Part shown: positions 25,402-37,300 of the stretch, one piece after another | How the letters are laid out: each line of letters begins with the position of its first letter | Position numbering within the stretch: the first letter of the stretch is position 1 | NCBI GenBank assembly: GCA_029817715.1 | Contig: JARUPY010000072.1 | Coordinates: 62,001-126,000, forward strand | Length of the DNA: 64,000 nucleotides | Direction of reading: 5' to 3' | Origin: Melastoma dodecandrum | Taxonomy: Eukaryota; Streptophyta; Magnoliopsida; Myrtales; Melastomataceae | The notes under the pieces: generated by a model | Told to the model about the DNA's origin: nothing | The model's input: the letters and a program-made list of their open reading frames with translations, nothing else | Databases searched by the model: none | Translations under genes and position numbers: made by a program

Positions 25402-26236
25402 ATCCTCAAAGTGATTGGATTCAAAACCTTAGGATTAATACTAGGAAAAACAAATGTCCTGGTTCATCTGGAGTTCTTCCTCAGCCATACTCCATTCTTA
25501 AGACTTACTGGGGATGATACCATGTGTATTGTCTGGAAAGACCATCACATTGACCTCGACTCAGGCCGCCTTTGACATAGTTCTCGACAATGTCCATGTA
25601 TGAAGTGTCGGGAGTTATTGCAGGCACACTGAAGCCTCAGAAGAGCTTGAATCGTCACATCTTTCTGAGGCCACAATAAACTGTTACAAAGAAAGTGGCC
25701 ACAACCACATGTTTCCGTCAACTACAAAGAGCATATATCAACCATATACTGTTAATTGGCACCGGAGCTATAATTCCATACGACAAAAAATCCAGCATCA
25801 ACGTCCTCTGAATCATCAAGAAATGTACCGAAAATGCGGGCCAAAGAAAACAGACCTTATAAAAGAATGCTGCGGAGAGCTCAACCATATAAAAATGAAG
25901 AATATGAGTACGGACACATACTATTTAACTCCACTGGAATTCTGGTGGTCATGTTAAAGTCTTAAACATGTCCCTAAAAGCAACAGAGTACTTGCACAGA
26001 TTCTGTATCTGTGTAAAACATCTTCCACCCTACAATAACGAAAATACCTTCCGTCCTGGGAAACTTTCATTGAGACGTCAAGTTCAGCATGTATAAGTCT
26101 CGTGGCATTGAGCCTTTGCCAGTATACTAAACCAAAAATTTCAAGCAAGGAGCCTGAGCCTACTTCAGATTTCAGAATTTTCAAAGTGCTATTGCGCTCC
26201 CAACAAAAATTTCCGGAGCATGAATGAAACACGTTC
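25402..26236. other. 3' flank of mTERF copy D
   Basis: This stretch matches the 3' flanks of copies A (16130-16970) and B (21250-21970), with B the closer. It is probably the 3' UTR and downstream DNA of the duplicated unit. No separate gene is seen. Confidence 0.65.
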
Positions 26237-27388
26237 TTAACCAATGCTGTGCTTACCCAACTTCTCCAAATACATCTTTTGCAAGAACGGGTGTTCCTTC
26301 AAGTAAGGACTGATGAACTTGTCCACAAAAGAAGTATCAGGTAGATGAAGAAATGTCAACAGAGAAACTGGTCTTATCAGCTCCTTGGAAACTAGAGCCT
26401 CAAACACTGTGCACCGAGGAATGACGCGATTCTCCAGGCTCATGGATATAATGACTGGATGAGCGGCAACGTAGTTCGGCTTCAATCCCATCTTGTTGAT
26501 AAAATACTCCATCGTCGCCGTCAGCTTCTTCTCAGATACCATCATACAGTGAGGGAACTTCACAAAAGCCCGAAGAGTATCCTCCTCAGACCAACCCCAC
26601 CTCCCAAACATGGTGACCTTCTTCTCCCATGTTGACTTTGCCAATCCAGTTATCACGTGCAACATCACCACGAACTTAACCTTTGACGGATCACAACCCA
26701 TCGACTTGACCCTCTCCAAGATGTGATCAAATTTGATGCTTGATGCCCACAAGCAATTGGGATGATTACGGAGCAAATATCGAATACTATCGTCAGGCAC
26801 GCCGGCCGCTCTCAAGGCATCGAGATTCCGAACTAAAGTAGACACTGTCCCAAAAAAACAAAAGCTTGCACATCGCGTCGTGGATAAGACCGCCTGGGAG
26901 TCTGAGTTGAGGCATCTGCTTATCAAATCAAAAGTTGGAACTATATGTTTGTCCAGGCTTCTTAAGAGAAACTTCGGGCAGCCGCAAATAATCTTCACTA
27001 TATCTGCCTCGCTAGCACCCCTGGCCCTCAGAAACTCAATCTTCGGCAGGATCATGTTACAGGGCATAATGGACAGGACCCTAGGGAACTTCACGACAAT
27101 CCTAGAAATCTGCTTCCGCGAGAAACCCAAGTGATCAAACACGGCAACTACCTTAGCGACTTTAACGGGATCAACAGAGGGGACCGACCTCGACACAGAA
27201 AGGGCCAATTCCGGGGTGAACCCAAGAGCCGAAACGAGATAGCGAGCCGATAAAGAACCATCTGGGTCGGTCGAAATGGGTTCGGACTTATAGGAGAGGA
27301 GAAGCTTCTTCTGGGTAAGGCAAAGATCGAACCTTGGGTGCTTTAGAGGGTTTCTGAGGATTAGGGCTTTGCACAGGCAGTTCAACAT
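26237..27388 (-). CDS. mTERF family protein, copy D
   Basis: Intact single-exon gene of 383 aa and the functional counterpart of broken copy B. It probably binds organelle nucleic acid like other plant mTERFs; the target is unknown. The N-terminus (MLNCLCKALILRNPLKHPRF) is basic, fitting an organelle presequence. mTERF repeat signatures include VKFPRVLSIMP, IICGCPKFLLRSLDKHI and LRNHPNCLWAS. The C-terminal block has WEKKVTMFGRWGWSEEDTL and ENRVIPRC. Codon-level similarity to B continues into the flanks. The 5' flank to ~27560 carries the same sequence as B. Confidence 0.92.
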   Translation of the reverse strand: MLNCLCKALILRNPLKHPRFDLCLTQKKLLLSYKSEPISTDPDGSLSARYLVSALGFTPELALSVSRSVPSVDPVKVAKVVAVFDHLGFSRKQISRIVVKFPRVLSIMPCNMILPKIEFLRARGASEADIVKIICGCPKFLLRSLDKHIVPTFDLISRCLNSDSQAVLSTTRCASFCFFGTVSTLVRNLDALRAAGVPDDSIRYLLRNHPNCLWASSIKFDHILERVKSMGCDPSKVKFVVMLHVITGLAKSTWEKKVTMFGRWGWSEEDTLRAFVKFPHCMMVSEKKLTATMEYFINKMGLKPNYVAAHPVIISMSLENRVIPRCTVFEALVSKELIRPVSLLTFLHLPDTSFVDKFISPYLKEHPFLQKMYLEKLGKHSIG

Positions 27389-27620
27389 CGCTTAAGAAGG
27401 TGAATCAGGCGAAAGATGTGAAGTCAACTCACATTTTCCGAACGAGGAGGATTCTGATTATTCGTCGCTGCGGACGGGTGTTACTTCGCCGAGGGAATGA
27501 AGCCCCCGCTGCCACCGTCGGTCGTCCGTACAGAGTTAGAGGAGAACAGCTAAGCTTCTGTCCGATACAAGACCGACGCCGTGTTTGGTTTGATTATATG
27601 CTTGAAAATGAAATAGGGTT
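27389..27620. other. 5' flank of mTERF copy D
   Basis: Up to ~27560 it is nearly identical to the 5' flank of copy B and probably carries the promoter and leader. From 27575 GCCGTGTTTGG-TTGATTATATGCTTGAAA starts a repeat also seen near 18476. Confidence 0.55.
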
Positions 27621-28168
27621 AAAATGATGAGTAAGAACATAAATTTTGGAAGGAGAAAAGTTATCGGAGTATCCGGTCCTAGTAAACGCTATACTAGTAC
27701 ATGGTTTGTACATTGTACTAATTTTTATTAATATATTTGTAGTAATTACAAACTCTATTAATTTTATTTGTATAGTAACGACTCCGGAAAACCCTAATTT
27801 AGTACTAATTAGAACAATAAATGTACTAATGAAAATTAGCAAAATGTACAAACGTGTACTAGTACGGCGTTTGTACATCGTATAAACCGACACAGTAAAA
27901 ATCTTGTACACATTAGTATATTTGCAATTACTACAATTATACTAAGAAAAAGTACAAACCATGTACTGGTACAGCGTTTGTACATTGTACTAATTTTTGT
28001 TAGTACAATTATAATAATAATAAACTGTATTAATTTAATTTATACATTATACTAATTTCGAACAAAATTATAAATGGGGGACGTCACCTTCACGGGACGT
28101 TAGCCGCGTCCGTTGGAATGATGAGCAAGAACATAAATTTTGGAAGGAGAAAAGTTATCAAAGTATAC
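27621..28168. repeat. GTAC-rich hairpin repeat bounded by 47-bp direct repeats
   Basis: GATGAG(T/C)AAGAACATAAA begins a ~47-bp word found at ~27624 and at ~28118. Between the two copies lie three related hairpins at 27691-27727, 27845-27877 and ~27950-27990. The middle one has perfect 10-bp arms (TGTACAAACG/CGTTTGTACA) around a loop that is itself palindromic (GTACTAGTAC). TGTACTAATTTTT follows two of them. It looks like an insertion or local amplification between copies D and E; B and C lack it. Confidence 0.6.
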
Positions 28169-28908
28169 GACCTCTTCGCTGCCAGCTAAGCATAATGCCA
28201 TGTGGATATTTTTGTGTGTTTTACTAAATACAACCGTGAAGGTTTCATGCCGAGTGTGAGGCCTCTGTAGTGTTTTATAAAAATTACGATTTGAGACAGG
28301 CTTTGATAATTTGTGAGGCCTTTCTAGTGTTATATGAAAGTCGTCGTTTCAAATTGTGATTTAAAACCGACATTTAGGATGTATTCGACGACTGTATTCG
28401 TAATTTTTTTTTTCAAACTAACATCTAAGTACATACAAACCTCATAAAAAAACGGACCAGAACGAATTGCGTCGGAAATAAGTGATTCATCTAAAGGCAA
28501 AAATCAAGTTACAAGGATGATTCATCCAGATATTCAGTTTTGAGCGATCTCAGAACCAACGCAAAGCTGCTACTGCAGTCTGGCTCGGGTTTATGTGGTC
28601 CACTAGGTGTCGAGGTTACAACTCCTTGTCAAAGCAGGATCCCATTTATATATACCATCAACGCAGCAACTAAATGAATGAATTTTGAGGAACCAAATCC
28701 ACCGTTCCAAGGTTTGATTCACGTCTCAAACGCTTATCAACTGTTTAAAAATCACCTGAAGGTCAAACTATCATTTCAGTGTGTCCATATCCGGTATAAC
28801 AATCCGAATGACCAAAGCATTAGATCACAAGCCTGCTCTTTTGCACAACAGAAACTATCAAACAACAATGCATCATAACCACAGAGAACTCAAATCCATA
28901 GAAATACT
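28169..28908. other. Spacer between mTERF copies D and E
   Basis: 28169-28490 has no recognisable content. 28490-28908 is the 3' flank of copy E, matching that of copy C, and is probably 3' UTR. No gene is seen. Confidence 0.55.
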
Positions 28909-30069
28909 TCAACGTGAAACGTTTTCGACTTCACCCAACTTCTCCTGATACAGCAACAGCAAGCTGGGGTGTTCTGCAGAATATGGACTAAGAAATTTCT
29001 CAACAAAATATGTATTACTTGTCATAAGGGCCGCGGTTGGAGAAAATCTTTGTACCAGCTTTTTGGAAATAAGAGCTCGGACCACCAAGCACCGAGGAAC
29101 AATCCGATTCTTAAAGCTCAGGGACAGTAGGATGGGATTTGTGATGAAGTAAGACGGTTCCAATCCCATTTCGTTGACGAAGAACTCCATAGTCTCACCC
29201 AACTTCTTCTCAGATAGCAACATACAGTGAGGGTACCTCTCAAACGCGCGAAGGGTATCCTCCTCAGACCAACCCCACCTCCCAAACATGGACACCTTCC
29301 TTTTCCACGTCGAGTCCGCCAAGTTTATCAGCACGCTCAAGGACATCACAAATTTATTCTTCAGAGGGTTGATGCCTATCGATTTAACTTTCTCCAGGGC
29401 ACTATCAAACTTGCCCCGAGCTGTCAGCAAGCAATTAGGTTGACGACGGAGCATACACCGAACCACATTATCTGGCACGCCAGCAGCTGCCAAAGCCTGA
29501 CAATTCGTGGCGAAAACCGACATGGTGCCAAAATACCAGATTCCTACACAACGCATCAAGATGACAATGGCCTGGGAATCGGACTCCATGAACCTGCTAA
29601 TCATCTCAAAAGTAGGCACTATGTGCCTCTCCAAGCTCCTATTCAGAATCCTAGGGCACCGGGATACAATACTAGCTACCTCCGCAGACGAAGCGCCCCT
29701 AGACCTCAAAAACTCGATCTTCGGCAGGATCGTCTTCAGGGAAGCAGGCGATAGAGCTCGAGGGAACTTCAAGACGAAACTTGCGATCTGGGATTGCGTG
29801 AAACCTTGCTCCTCGAGCGCCCCAACTGCTTTGGCGGCCTCCTTAGGGTTTAAGGCCGGGAACCACCTTGTCGCGGCTAGGGCGGATTCCGGGGACAACC
29901 CAAGAGCGGAAACGAGGTAAGAAGCCGTTTGGGACCGTGCATTGGCATCGCCGGGAGTGGGTTTGGCTTTCGACGAGAGGAACAGCTTCTGGGTTAGGGA
30001 AAGATTGCATCTTTGTGGCTTTGGAGGGCTTTTGAGTCGCAGGGTTTTGAAGAGGTTCTGAAGAAACAT
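28909..30069 (-). CDS. mTERF family protein, copy E
   Basis: Intact single-exon gene of 386 aa, in a different subgroup from A/B/D and the intact counterpart of copy C. The N-terminus (MFLQNLFKTLRLKSPPKP) is basic and hydrophobic, fitting a mitochondrial presequence. mTERF signatures include LKFPRALSPASLK, IVSRCPRILNRSLERHI and LRRQPNCLLTA. The C-terminal block has WKRKVSMFGRWGWSEEDTL and KNRIVPRC. It probably acts in organelle gene expression, with unknown target. A fold-back element begins about 50 bp upstream of its start codon and could have altered its promoter. Confidence 0.92.
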   Translation of the reverse strand: MFLQNLFKTLRLKSPPKPQRCNLSLTQKLFLSSKAKPTPGDANARSQTASYLVSALGLSPESALAATRWFPALNPKEAAKAVGALEEQGFTQSQIASFVLKFPRALSPASLKTILPKIEFLRSRGASSAEVASIVSRCPRILNRSLERHIVPTFEMISRFMESDSQAIVILMRCVGIWYFGTMSVFATNCQALAAAGVPDNVVRCMLRRQPNCLLTARGKFDSALEKVKSIGINPLKNKFVMSLSVLINLADSTWKRKVSMFGRWGWSEEDTLRAFERYPHCMLLSEKKLGETMEFFVNEMGLEPSYFITNPILLSLSFKNRIVPRCLVVRALISKKLVQRFSPTAALMTSNTYFVEKFLSPYSAEHPSLLLLYQEKLGEVENVSR

Positions 30070-30119
30070 CGCCCTCCTCTGTGCAAAATTTGAAGTCCCA
30101 TGCTAGATAAAACCTTTTT

Positions 30120-31010
30120 AACACCGAAATCGCAATTTAGAGCCGTCTCTTTCTTAAACTGTAATGATTCGAAATTTTAGAAAAAAATGACCCTTTCCGT
30201 TTCTAAATTATCAAATTTATCTTTGGTACGTTTTTTCGATTTACCCAGAACTTTCAATATTATCATCAGCTAACCTAACGTTTGTCCGTCATCTCAAATA
30301 TGACCTCCGTCCATCCGACCCTCGGATGGAATCAGACATGCTCCGTCGTGTCCCTCGACGCCGTCAATCCACCGTTTTCTTCCGATATTTGCTGACATGG
30401 AAAACACGTGGTACGTACGTGGAGCCACGTCGGATCTCGGAATCCCTAAATTCCCCGCCGCAGCCGGAGAAACTTGGGATCATCAGTGGAGTATTCCGCT
30501 GAAACCAGGCGCGATCCCTCCTCTATCGAAATCTCTTAAACCCTACTTCTTCTACGACCCCCAGAGACCATCCCAGCATCGACCAACGTTTTCGGGTGGC
30601 GGCCTCCTCTCCTCCCACAAAGTCATTTCCCCAAAATCCCATGACCCGCCCCCACCCATCACACCCCCTTCTTCCTGCATTATTGGGACCCGGATTCTCC
30701 TCCCAATCTGGGTTTTCCGCTGTCCCGCCAGAATCCACCTCCCCGCCTAACGGTGGATTGACGGCGTCAAGGGACACGTCGGAGCCACGTCTGTTTTCGT
30801 CCGAGGGTTGGGGTAAACGGATGTCATATTTGAGATAATAGATAAACGTTAGGCTAGCTGATGATATTACTGAAAGTTCTGGGTAAATCGAAAAAACGGG
30901 CCAAAGTTCAGGATAGATTTGATAATTTGGCCTTTTATTTAAAATCGGAGTTCGAAACCGTCTTAAAGAAAGCAGTAATTTTAAACCGTGATTTTGAGAA
31001 ATTTAGAAAA
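30120..31010. mobile_element. Fold-back element with long inverted repeats and a GC-rich core (Pack-MULE-like)
   Basis: 30205-30374 is an inverted copy of 30751-30928. Shared words include AAATTATCAAA, TTTTTTCGATTTACCCAGAA, TATCATCAGCTA-CCTAACG, CTCAAATATGAC and GACGCCGTCAATCCACCGTT. Weaker pairing extends outward to about 30120 and 31010. The core, ~30395-30750, is strikingly GC-rich beside its AT-rich surroundings and has an open frame rich in Pro and Ser that I do not recognise. This fits a non-autonomous element that captured a gene fragment, but no target duplication could be fixed, so the class is uncertain. Confidence 0.65.
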
Positions 31011-31339
31011 GATTTTATGAGTGAAGTTGTTATTTGGATATTTTCTTTTCAAACTAGTCTTACTGTGGTGCAAACCTTCTCTTCAATTGATAAACAGAGA
31101 TAAGATTAGGGCATATGCAAACTTTTCTTTGCGGTAATATAAGAAATCCCACCTTGCACGAGTACCCATTGTCACCATATTCCTCCATGAATCCTAGTAA
31201 CATTTGTGTCAACTAATTGTTCAAAGGCTGGAAATCGGGAGGGCTGTCATATTTTCGGTAGTTTAGGTACTGCAGCGTCTAGTCAAAGAATAATGAGTGA
31301 TTCCTTCAGAAGCAACAGTGTTGGCATCGGCAATTCCCT
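31011..31339. other. 3' flank of the AARE gene
   Basis: Short interval after the fold-back element, probably holding the 3' UTR of the minus-strand hydrolase gene. No other feature is seen. Confidence 0.4.
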
Positions 31340-34300
31340 TCATTTTAAGTGCATCTTGAACCAGACTCCGATGTTCAGGAAGCTTTCGAAATCCGACTGC
31401 GGCCTGCATGGAAAGGAGTTGACTCAATCACTGGCTGCTATTTTCTAGTAGTTAGGAATAACATGGGCAGTAACAGAAGAACAGGCTCATACTTGTCGAT
31501 CCCATGGACGTCGTTAGGAAAGACAATGAGTTTGACCTCAACTCCCTTCTCCTTTAATGCCCGCACATACTGCAAAAATTCAAGCAACAATCAAACTGAT
31601 TCTGTCATTTACTTTTTAACACTGAAGATGCTGAATCAAACAATTTCTCTGTCTAGGTGAAAGAAATGTGCAAGTGGATCCATCCTGTAGGCCATAATAT
31701 GTTACCTGGAGACCATTCGATACAGGGACGCGAAGATCTTGAGCACCAAGAAGGAAGAGAGTTGGAGTTTTAACCTACCAAAAGGTCGGGGGTCATTTTG
31801 AGAAAAATCCAAATTTTAACACAATATGTAATTTGACAGCCAGAACCCCACTGGGAAAACATATTACGAAGTGACCAGAATAGAAGGCTTTTATTCTGCT
31901 TGCCATCCAAAAGATATCTTGAAGGCTAATCCCACTAATTCACCTCTCAGATGTTCTTGATTGCACCTCAGTTGGCAAGAGAATACCTTGTCAACATGTG
32001 AGATCGGTGACTTGCTGTGGAAGTCATTCAGATTCCCAGCAGTTGGTGCTTCTGTGTAACTGTTTTTGCCTTCATGACCATATACCTCAAAAAAGACCCA
32101 ATCTGGGATATCTGTAGTACCAATCATTGATGCAAGGTTGCATACTGGGTTTCGAGTAGCAGCAGCAGCAAACCTATCAGGTGCCTGTAAAATACAACCA
32201 TAGCCCGTCTTTTTGTCACCAAGCACAAAGTGTAATTGCGTATGTTATTATTTTCTACCTCTAGAAGAAAAGCAACGGTTAAGAGTTGAAAGGGGTAAAA
32301 TCCAATGCTTATGAGCCCACCTGGCCAATTAGATGTGTGGTTAAGAAGCCACCATGGGAACCACCCAGCACTGCAATTTTAGATGGGTCGGCAAGTCCCA
32401 GATTGATGGTGTGATCTATAGCTGTAAGCACATCACTGACATCCTGCATATCAAAAACCAAAGACTTCAATCAAACTGCTCCACAAACTCTTTGTTAAAT
32501 CAACTCTGCATAAATATAAATGAAAAGTAAGCACCTGAGAACCTATTTTCCCAGGTAGTGATTGCAGTGCATCTTCACCAAAACCTAACGATCCCCTGCA
32601 CGGAAACACTCTGTCATAGCCTGATTGGGATTTTCTACGTTAACGCCCAAACAAAGTGTGTTGTTCCTTTGGTAAAAAAATATATAACTAAACTTAATTG
32701 TGTGACAAAATACTTTTATGAAAGAATGATTCCGATATATTCTAAGCACACACATAAACTTTCGAACGCATCTTCTAAGTGCCATCAGATATAGAATATA
32801 ATAGAAGAACCTGGCAAATTCCATTGCAACATCGCCTCCTTTCAGATGTATCCACTAGCTAGTGTAGGGAGAGAAAAACCAAATGCCCATGTAATTTCTA
32901 ATCTGGAGCAACTTTACACCCTCCATCACATGATGGATTATTTCTTGTATAAATAATAATAAAATGAACTCTACCAAAAAAAACTAGTATTTTTCAGGCT
33001 TAAGTATAAATACAAACAAAGAAGCATCCACAAGTGGGATGACTGCATTAACAACTTAGCACCACGATGCTTTACACAAGACCAAACAGAAAGAATATCA
33101 GTACTACAGAGGATATTTTTGTGGGTCTTTTGAGAGTAGAACAAAAAAACCAAGGGATAGAAACAATTAGGCTGAGCCAACAAACGAATATGAATAAAAG
33201 AAAAATGGGTTCATGCATTGTGATATGAAATAAAGGACGATTATGCAGTTTACCTGTAATTGACAATCAGCAAACTGAAGCCAAGACTAGCAAGAAAAGC
33301 CAACGACTTGGAATAGCTTGTAATAGAGACACTATGTGGACCACCATGAAGTATTACAATCAGTGGATCACGTTCCCCTTTCTCAGAGTTTGAAGACAGA
33401 AATATAGCTTCAAAGTCCTTCTTAGCACCTGCACAATGCAATAAAAGTTTCCAGAACTTTTCAGAAGAGAAGTATGGCTTGGTATACACCTGTAAGAAGC
33501 AAAATACACCAGCTGGGTGCTGGAATAGTGATGACCTATGATTAAATACAATAAGAAAGGATTGTTAAAATGAAAGATATTTGAAGTTTGAACACTGTCC
33601 TATATGAACCTTTTCTTCCTCATAATGGCCATCACAAAAGTTATACCTATCTATCAGTTTGCTCAATTTAACTAAATTAAATCAGTGACACAATTCCTTT
33701 GCACCATGATGAGAATCTAATTATGCACCACACAACCCAACGACGATCCCGCTTGTTACTATTCTACAATTTCGCATATGGATGATATTCTGAAGTAAAT
33801 ACTAAATGCTACCTTCTGTTGTACAACAAGAGATGTCCTCAACTGGAATTCTCATGACACTAAACTGAAGAGAAGAGAGTATAGTTTCAACCTGTAAATG
33901 TAAAAGTCTCAAAAGTATTAGGCATATAAAATGCCAGGAAAAAAGAATTGAGTTATGAGGATATTTGAAAGAAGCAGTTAACACCTTTTCTGGACATTTA
34001 AATATAGGAGTTGAAACATCTGACCAACTCCATGTGTAATTTGGGGAATTTTTCTTGACAAGATAACCATATTTGACCTTGGGAAGTTCTGTTGGACTGC
34101 TGGACACTGAAAAGGGAAAATGGAAGATTTTCATTTACATATCTTAAAACTACAGTAGAGAGTGCTTGACACACCTACCAGCAATAATATTATCACCATC
34201 TAGAGCAATAATACTCCATGATGCATCTGTGTCCGTGGGGCTTATCCTGGACACATTTCCACTGCATAAAGCAAATACTTGCAAGGTTTAGCTAGAGGTG

Positions 34301-37300
34301 CCATAAATTTCCCACATCAAGTACATATAGTGACAAGCCTGATTGCCTCAATATATCGACTGCAATAACTGCTTCTGAGCTGTGCCAAAACGAATCCAAG
34401 ATCATGGTGTTCCCATCAGCAAGCCAAGGATTATCAAGAATGCTGGGACAATAGAGGCCAGGAAACCCTCCTTCTTCAGAACTTGTAATAATAGGGATCT
34501 GCATATATGAAGGAGCAAGAGGCAAAATGTCATGAAGTGCCTGCTTTTTTCCAGCTAAAAACAACCATCTCTAGATCTTCAGAAGCCCTTAATCCTCAAG
34601 AAAAAAGGCGAGCTTACCACTTCGAAAATAGGTCTAGCAAGGTCAAAATTTTCATCAGCTGGCCATTCTATTCTATGAAGGGAGTTGGTAGCACAATGAG
34701 CTCCGGAGTCCACTGCAGCCTTGGCCGATAAAAAAAGAAGGTACTTCCCATCTGGACTGTAAATTGAAGTGTTTGCATCAGTCAACTCCAACTTTTGCTT
34801 AGTTTCAAGTATTGTGAAGCTACATTGAATTTTTTGGAAGTATAAAATTTATCTCACAAAAATCTTAAAAAATTACTACTAAAGAATATATTCCTTTCAT
34901 GAAAATAATGGGCATCATGGAAATAGCCACATGAGAAAATAACTGGAAAGCTACAGCGGGGATAATTGTATGAAAACTCACACTTTTTATGAATATCCAA
35001 GATGGCCCAAAAATACCATACTATTATAATGCACTTGAGAAAGGAGTAAAACAGAAGAAACTCTGACAAACTGATTGCTTATTCTTCATACAAGCACTAT
35101 GAAAAAGGAATGCAAGGGGAAACTGGTACCTGAATCGTGGAAAGAATGCGCTACTTATGCTCTGGGTTAGCGCATGAATGGGTGGATCTTCCCCTGCAGC
35201 ATCTCTAGAAAAATTATAAAAATTAATTCGCATCACAACAACTCCCAAAGATGTTTGTCCATAGACAAGTCAAGGGCTATGGCAACTAAGCACCTGGTAT
35301 CAGCTTTGCTAATACTTCCAAAGAAAGGATTCTGCACCGCATATAATCCACAAGACCTGTTGTAACAATACTTTATGCCAAGCTTTCGTATACCGTATGA
35401 CCATCCGACAACAACGAGATATTGAGCTTTTCCATCATTTGTCGGAGCCCAAACAACCTGGCCAATGCTCAATGTACTTGGAATTCCTTTAACAGCTTGC
35501 ACTTCTCCACTGGACATCAAATAACCTTTTAGACTCAACCTTCAGAATTCTTTAGTCTGAAATAACACTAGAAAATTTGCTTGACCTATCAGCATTGAGC
35601 ACAAAGAGTGCTGGCTGTGTTTTCCCAGCATACGTCTCCCCCCACTCCTCCACAAAATCACCTTGACCTTTCCAGCTGCCCCTGTCTTTATCATTAGAAC
35701 TTCCTCTTTTATATCCATCGCTATTAAATGATGGTTTTGGCGGAGCCGGTTCTTCAGCAACATAGGCAATGAAAGCTTCATCAGAACTCCATGATATTCC
35801 CTCAAACCTAGGTGATTAGGAAAGTGAGCATTTCATCAGAAAGGAATAATGCACAGAAAACCACACCAAGTGATGCTAGAGAGACATGAAGAATTACCAT
35901 TTATCAATGTACAGTGAACCATGAATAGACAGTGGAATCTGAAACTCCTTTTCAAGTTGACACTGACTCCAGATTTCAAGTACTGTAGGAGAATCATTTT
36001 CTGGATTTTTAACCACAAGAAACTTGCCCCCCGTAGGTGATGGCACAATTGCAGATGCACTTGCCAGCTCAATTGGAAATGGAGCCCAGTGAAAATATAT
36101 GGATTTGTCGCTTTCCTTGAAGATGTTGACAGATAGGACGAATTTCCTTCTCTTGTTTGCCAGCAAGTTTGGCTGGCTTATTGAAAACAAGCCCGCCGAT
36201 CCTCTTCCTGGGATTTAAAATGATGAATTGGCATCAGCATATGAAGTACACCAACAGGAATCTTTTGGCTAGAGAAATTGCCACCAGCTGATGATTAAGG
36301 ACAGCCTAGAGCTCAATTAAAATGAAAAATCTCCCGCTGGTGTCATACCATTGTCAGACTTGACTATCCAGGCTCTGTCAATGTTACAGATATTGGTGAA
36401 GTCGTGAAGTAGTTTAGACTGAACCTCATATTCATCCTCCAGTCCAGTTTCCTTTCCCAAATGTGCATCTTTTACGGCATCCGACGGGGACACATCCATT
36501 CTGTGACAGTTCAAGTGCCTCAACCTAGGTCTGGAGAACCAAAGGGAAAATATCAGATGCTCCTCGACAGATTTTCAAACCCGTATGGTTGTTCACCGAG
36601 ATACTTGTAGAGAGAAAAGAAGGAACAGATGTCCGACTTGCACACTCAAACCAAATACACTGGCATTACCTCTGGAATGTTAATTGTATTAATATTATCA
36701 CCCTGACCGAAAAATACGAATTACTAGGTTGTCAGAGTACCGTCCTCAATTTCCTGTCCCACAATAAAACAGTAGCAGAGTATCCACAGTGAAGAACACC
36801 GAGACATTATATTCCAGTTAGTACGACCAACACACTACTTTCTTAACCCTCTTCAGAAATACCGGAAGCACTTAATGTAAACTCCAATTTGACGCATTCG
36901 CGTCAGCAACGAATGGAATCATAAAGCTGTCACGAGGGAGAACTTAACGCATAACCTTGCCTCAGTTTCTTCCCTGATAATTGGATTACTTTTTCCATGA
37001 ACAAGGCACAGAGGGGTCAACCTTATCGCAGAGACAACATATCCCAGACATTCAAGTCAACAGCTGAATAAATTTAGAACAGATATAATGTGCTAACATC
37101 AGACTCCACTCGCAAAACACCAGAGGTCTCATAATTAGAGGTAAACAATGCGAGTCAAATGTTGATTAGATAAAGAGAACTCTGAACACAGTCCGGAGTC
37201 ACAAACGGCAGGGAAAACTGTACAGATCAGTGACTGACTGCTGAGAAGTCATCCTTCCCCAAACTTCCAGATAAGAAAGCCAACAACTGAACAACATGAG

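Noticed and set aside
29227..29754. 175-codon plus-strand frame inside mTERF E
   Set aside because: Antisense shadow of an intact mTERF coding region, with composition typical of such shadows.
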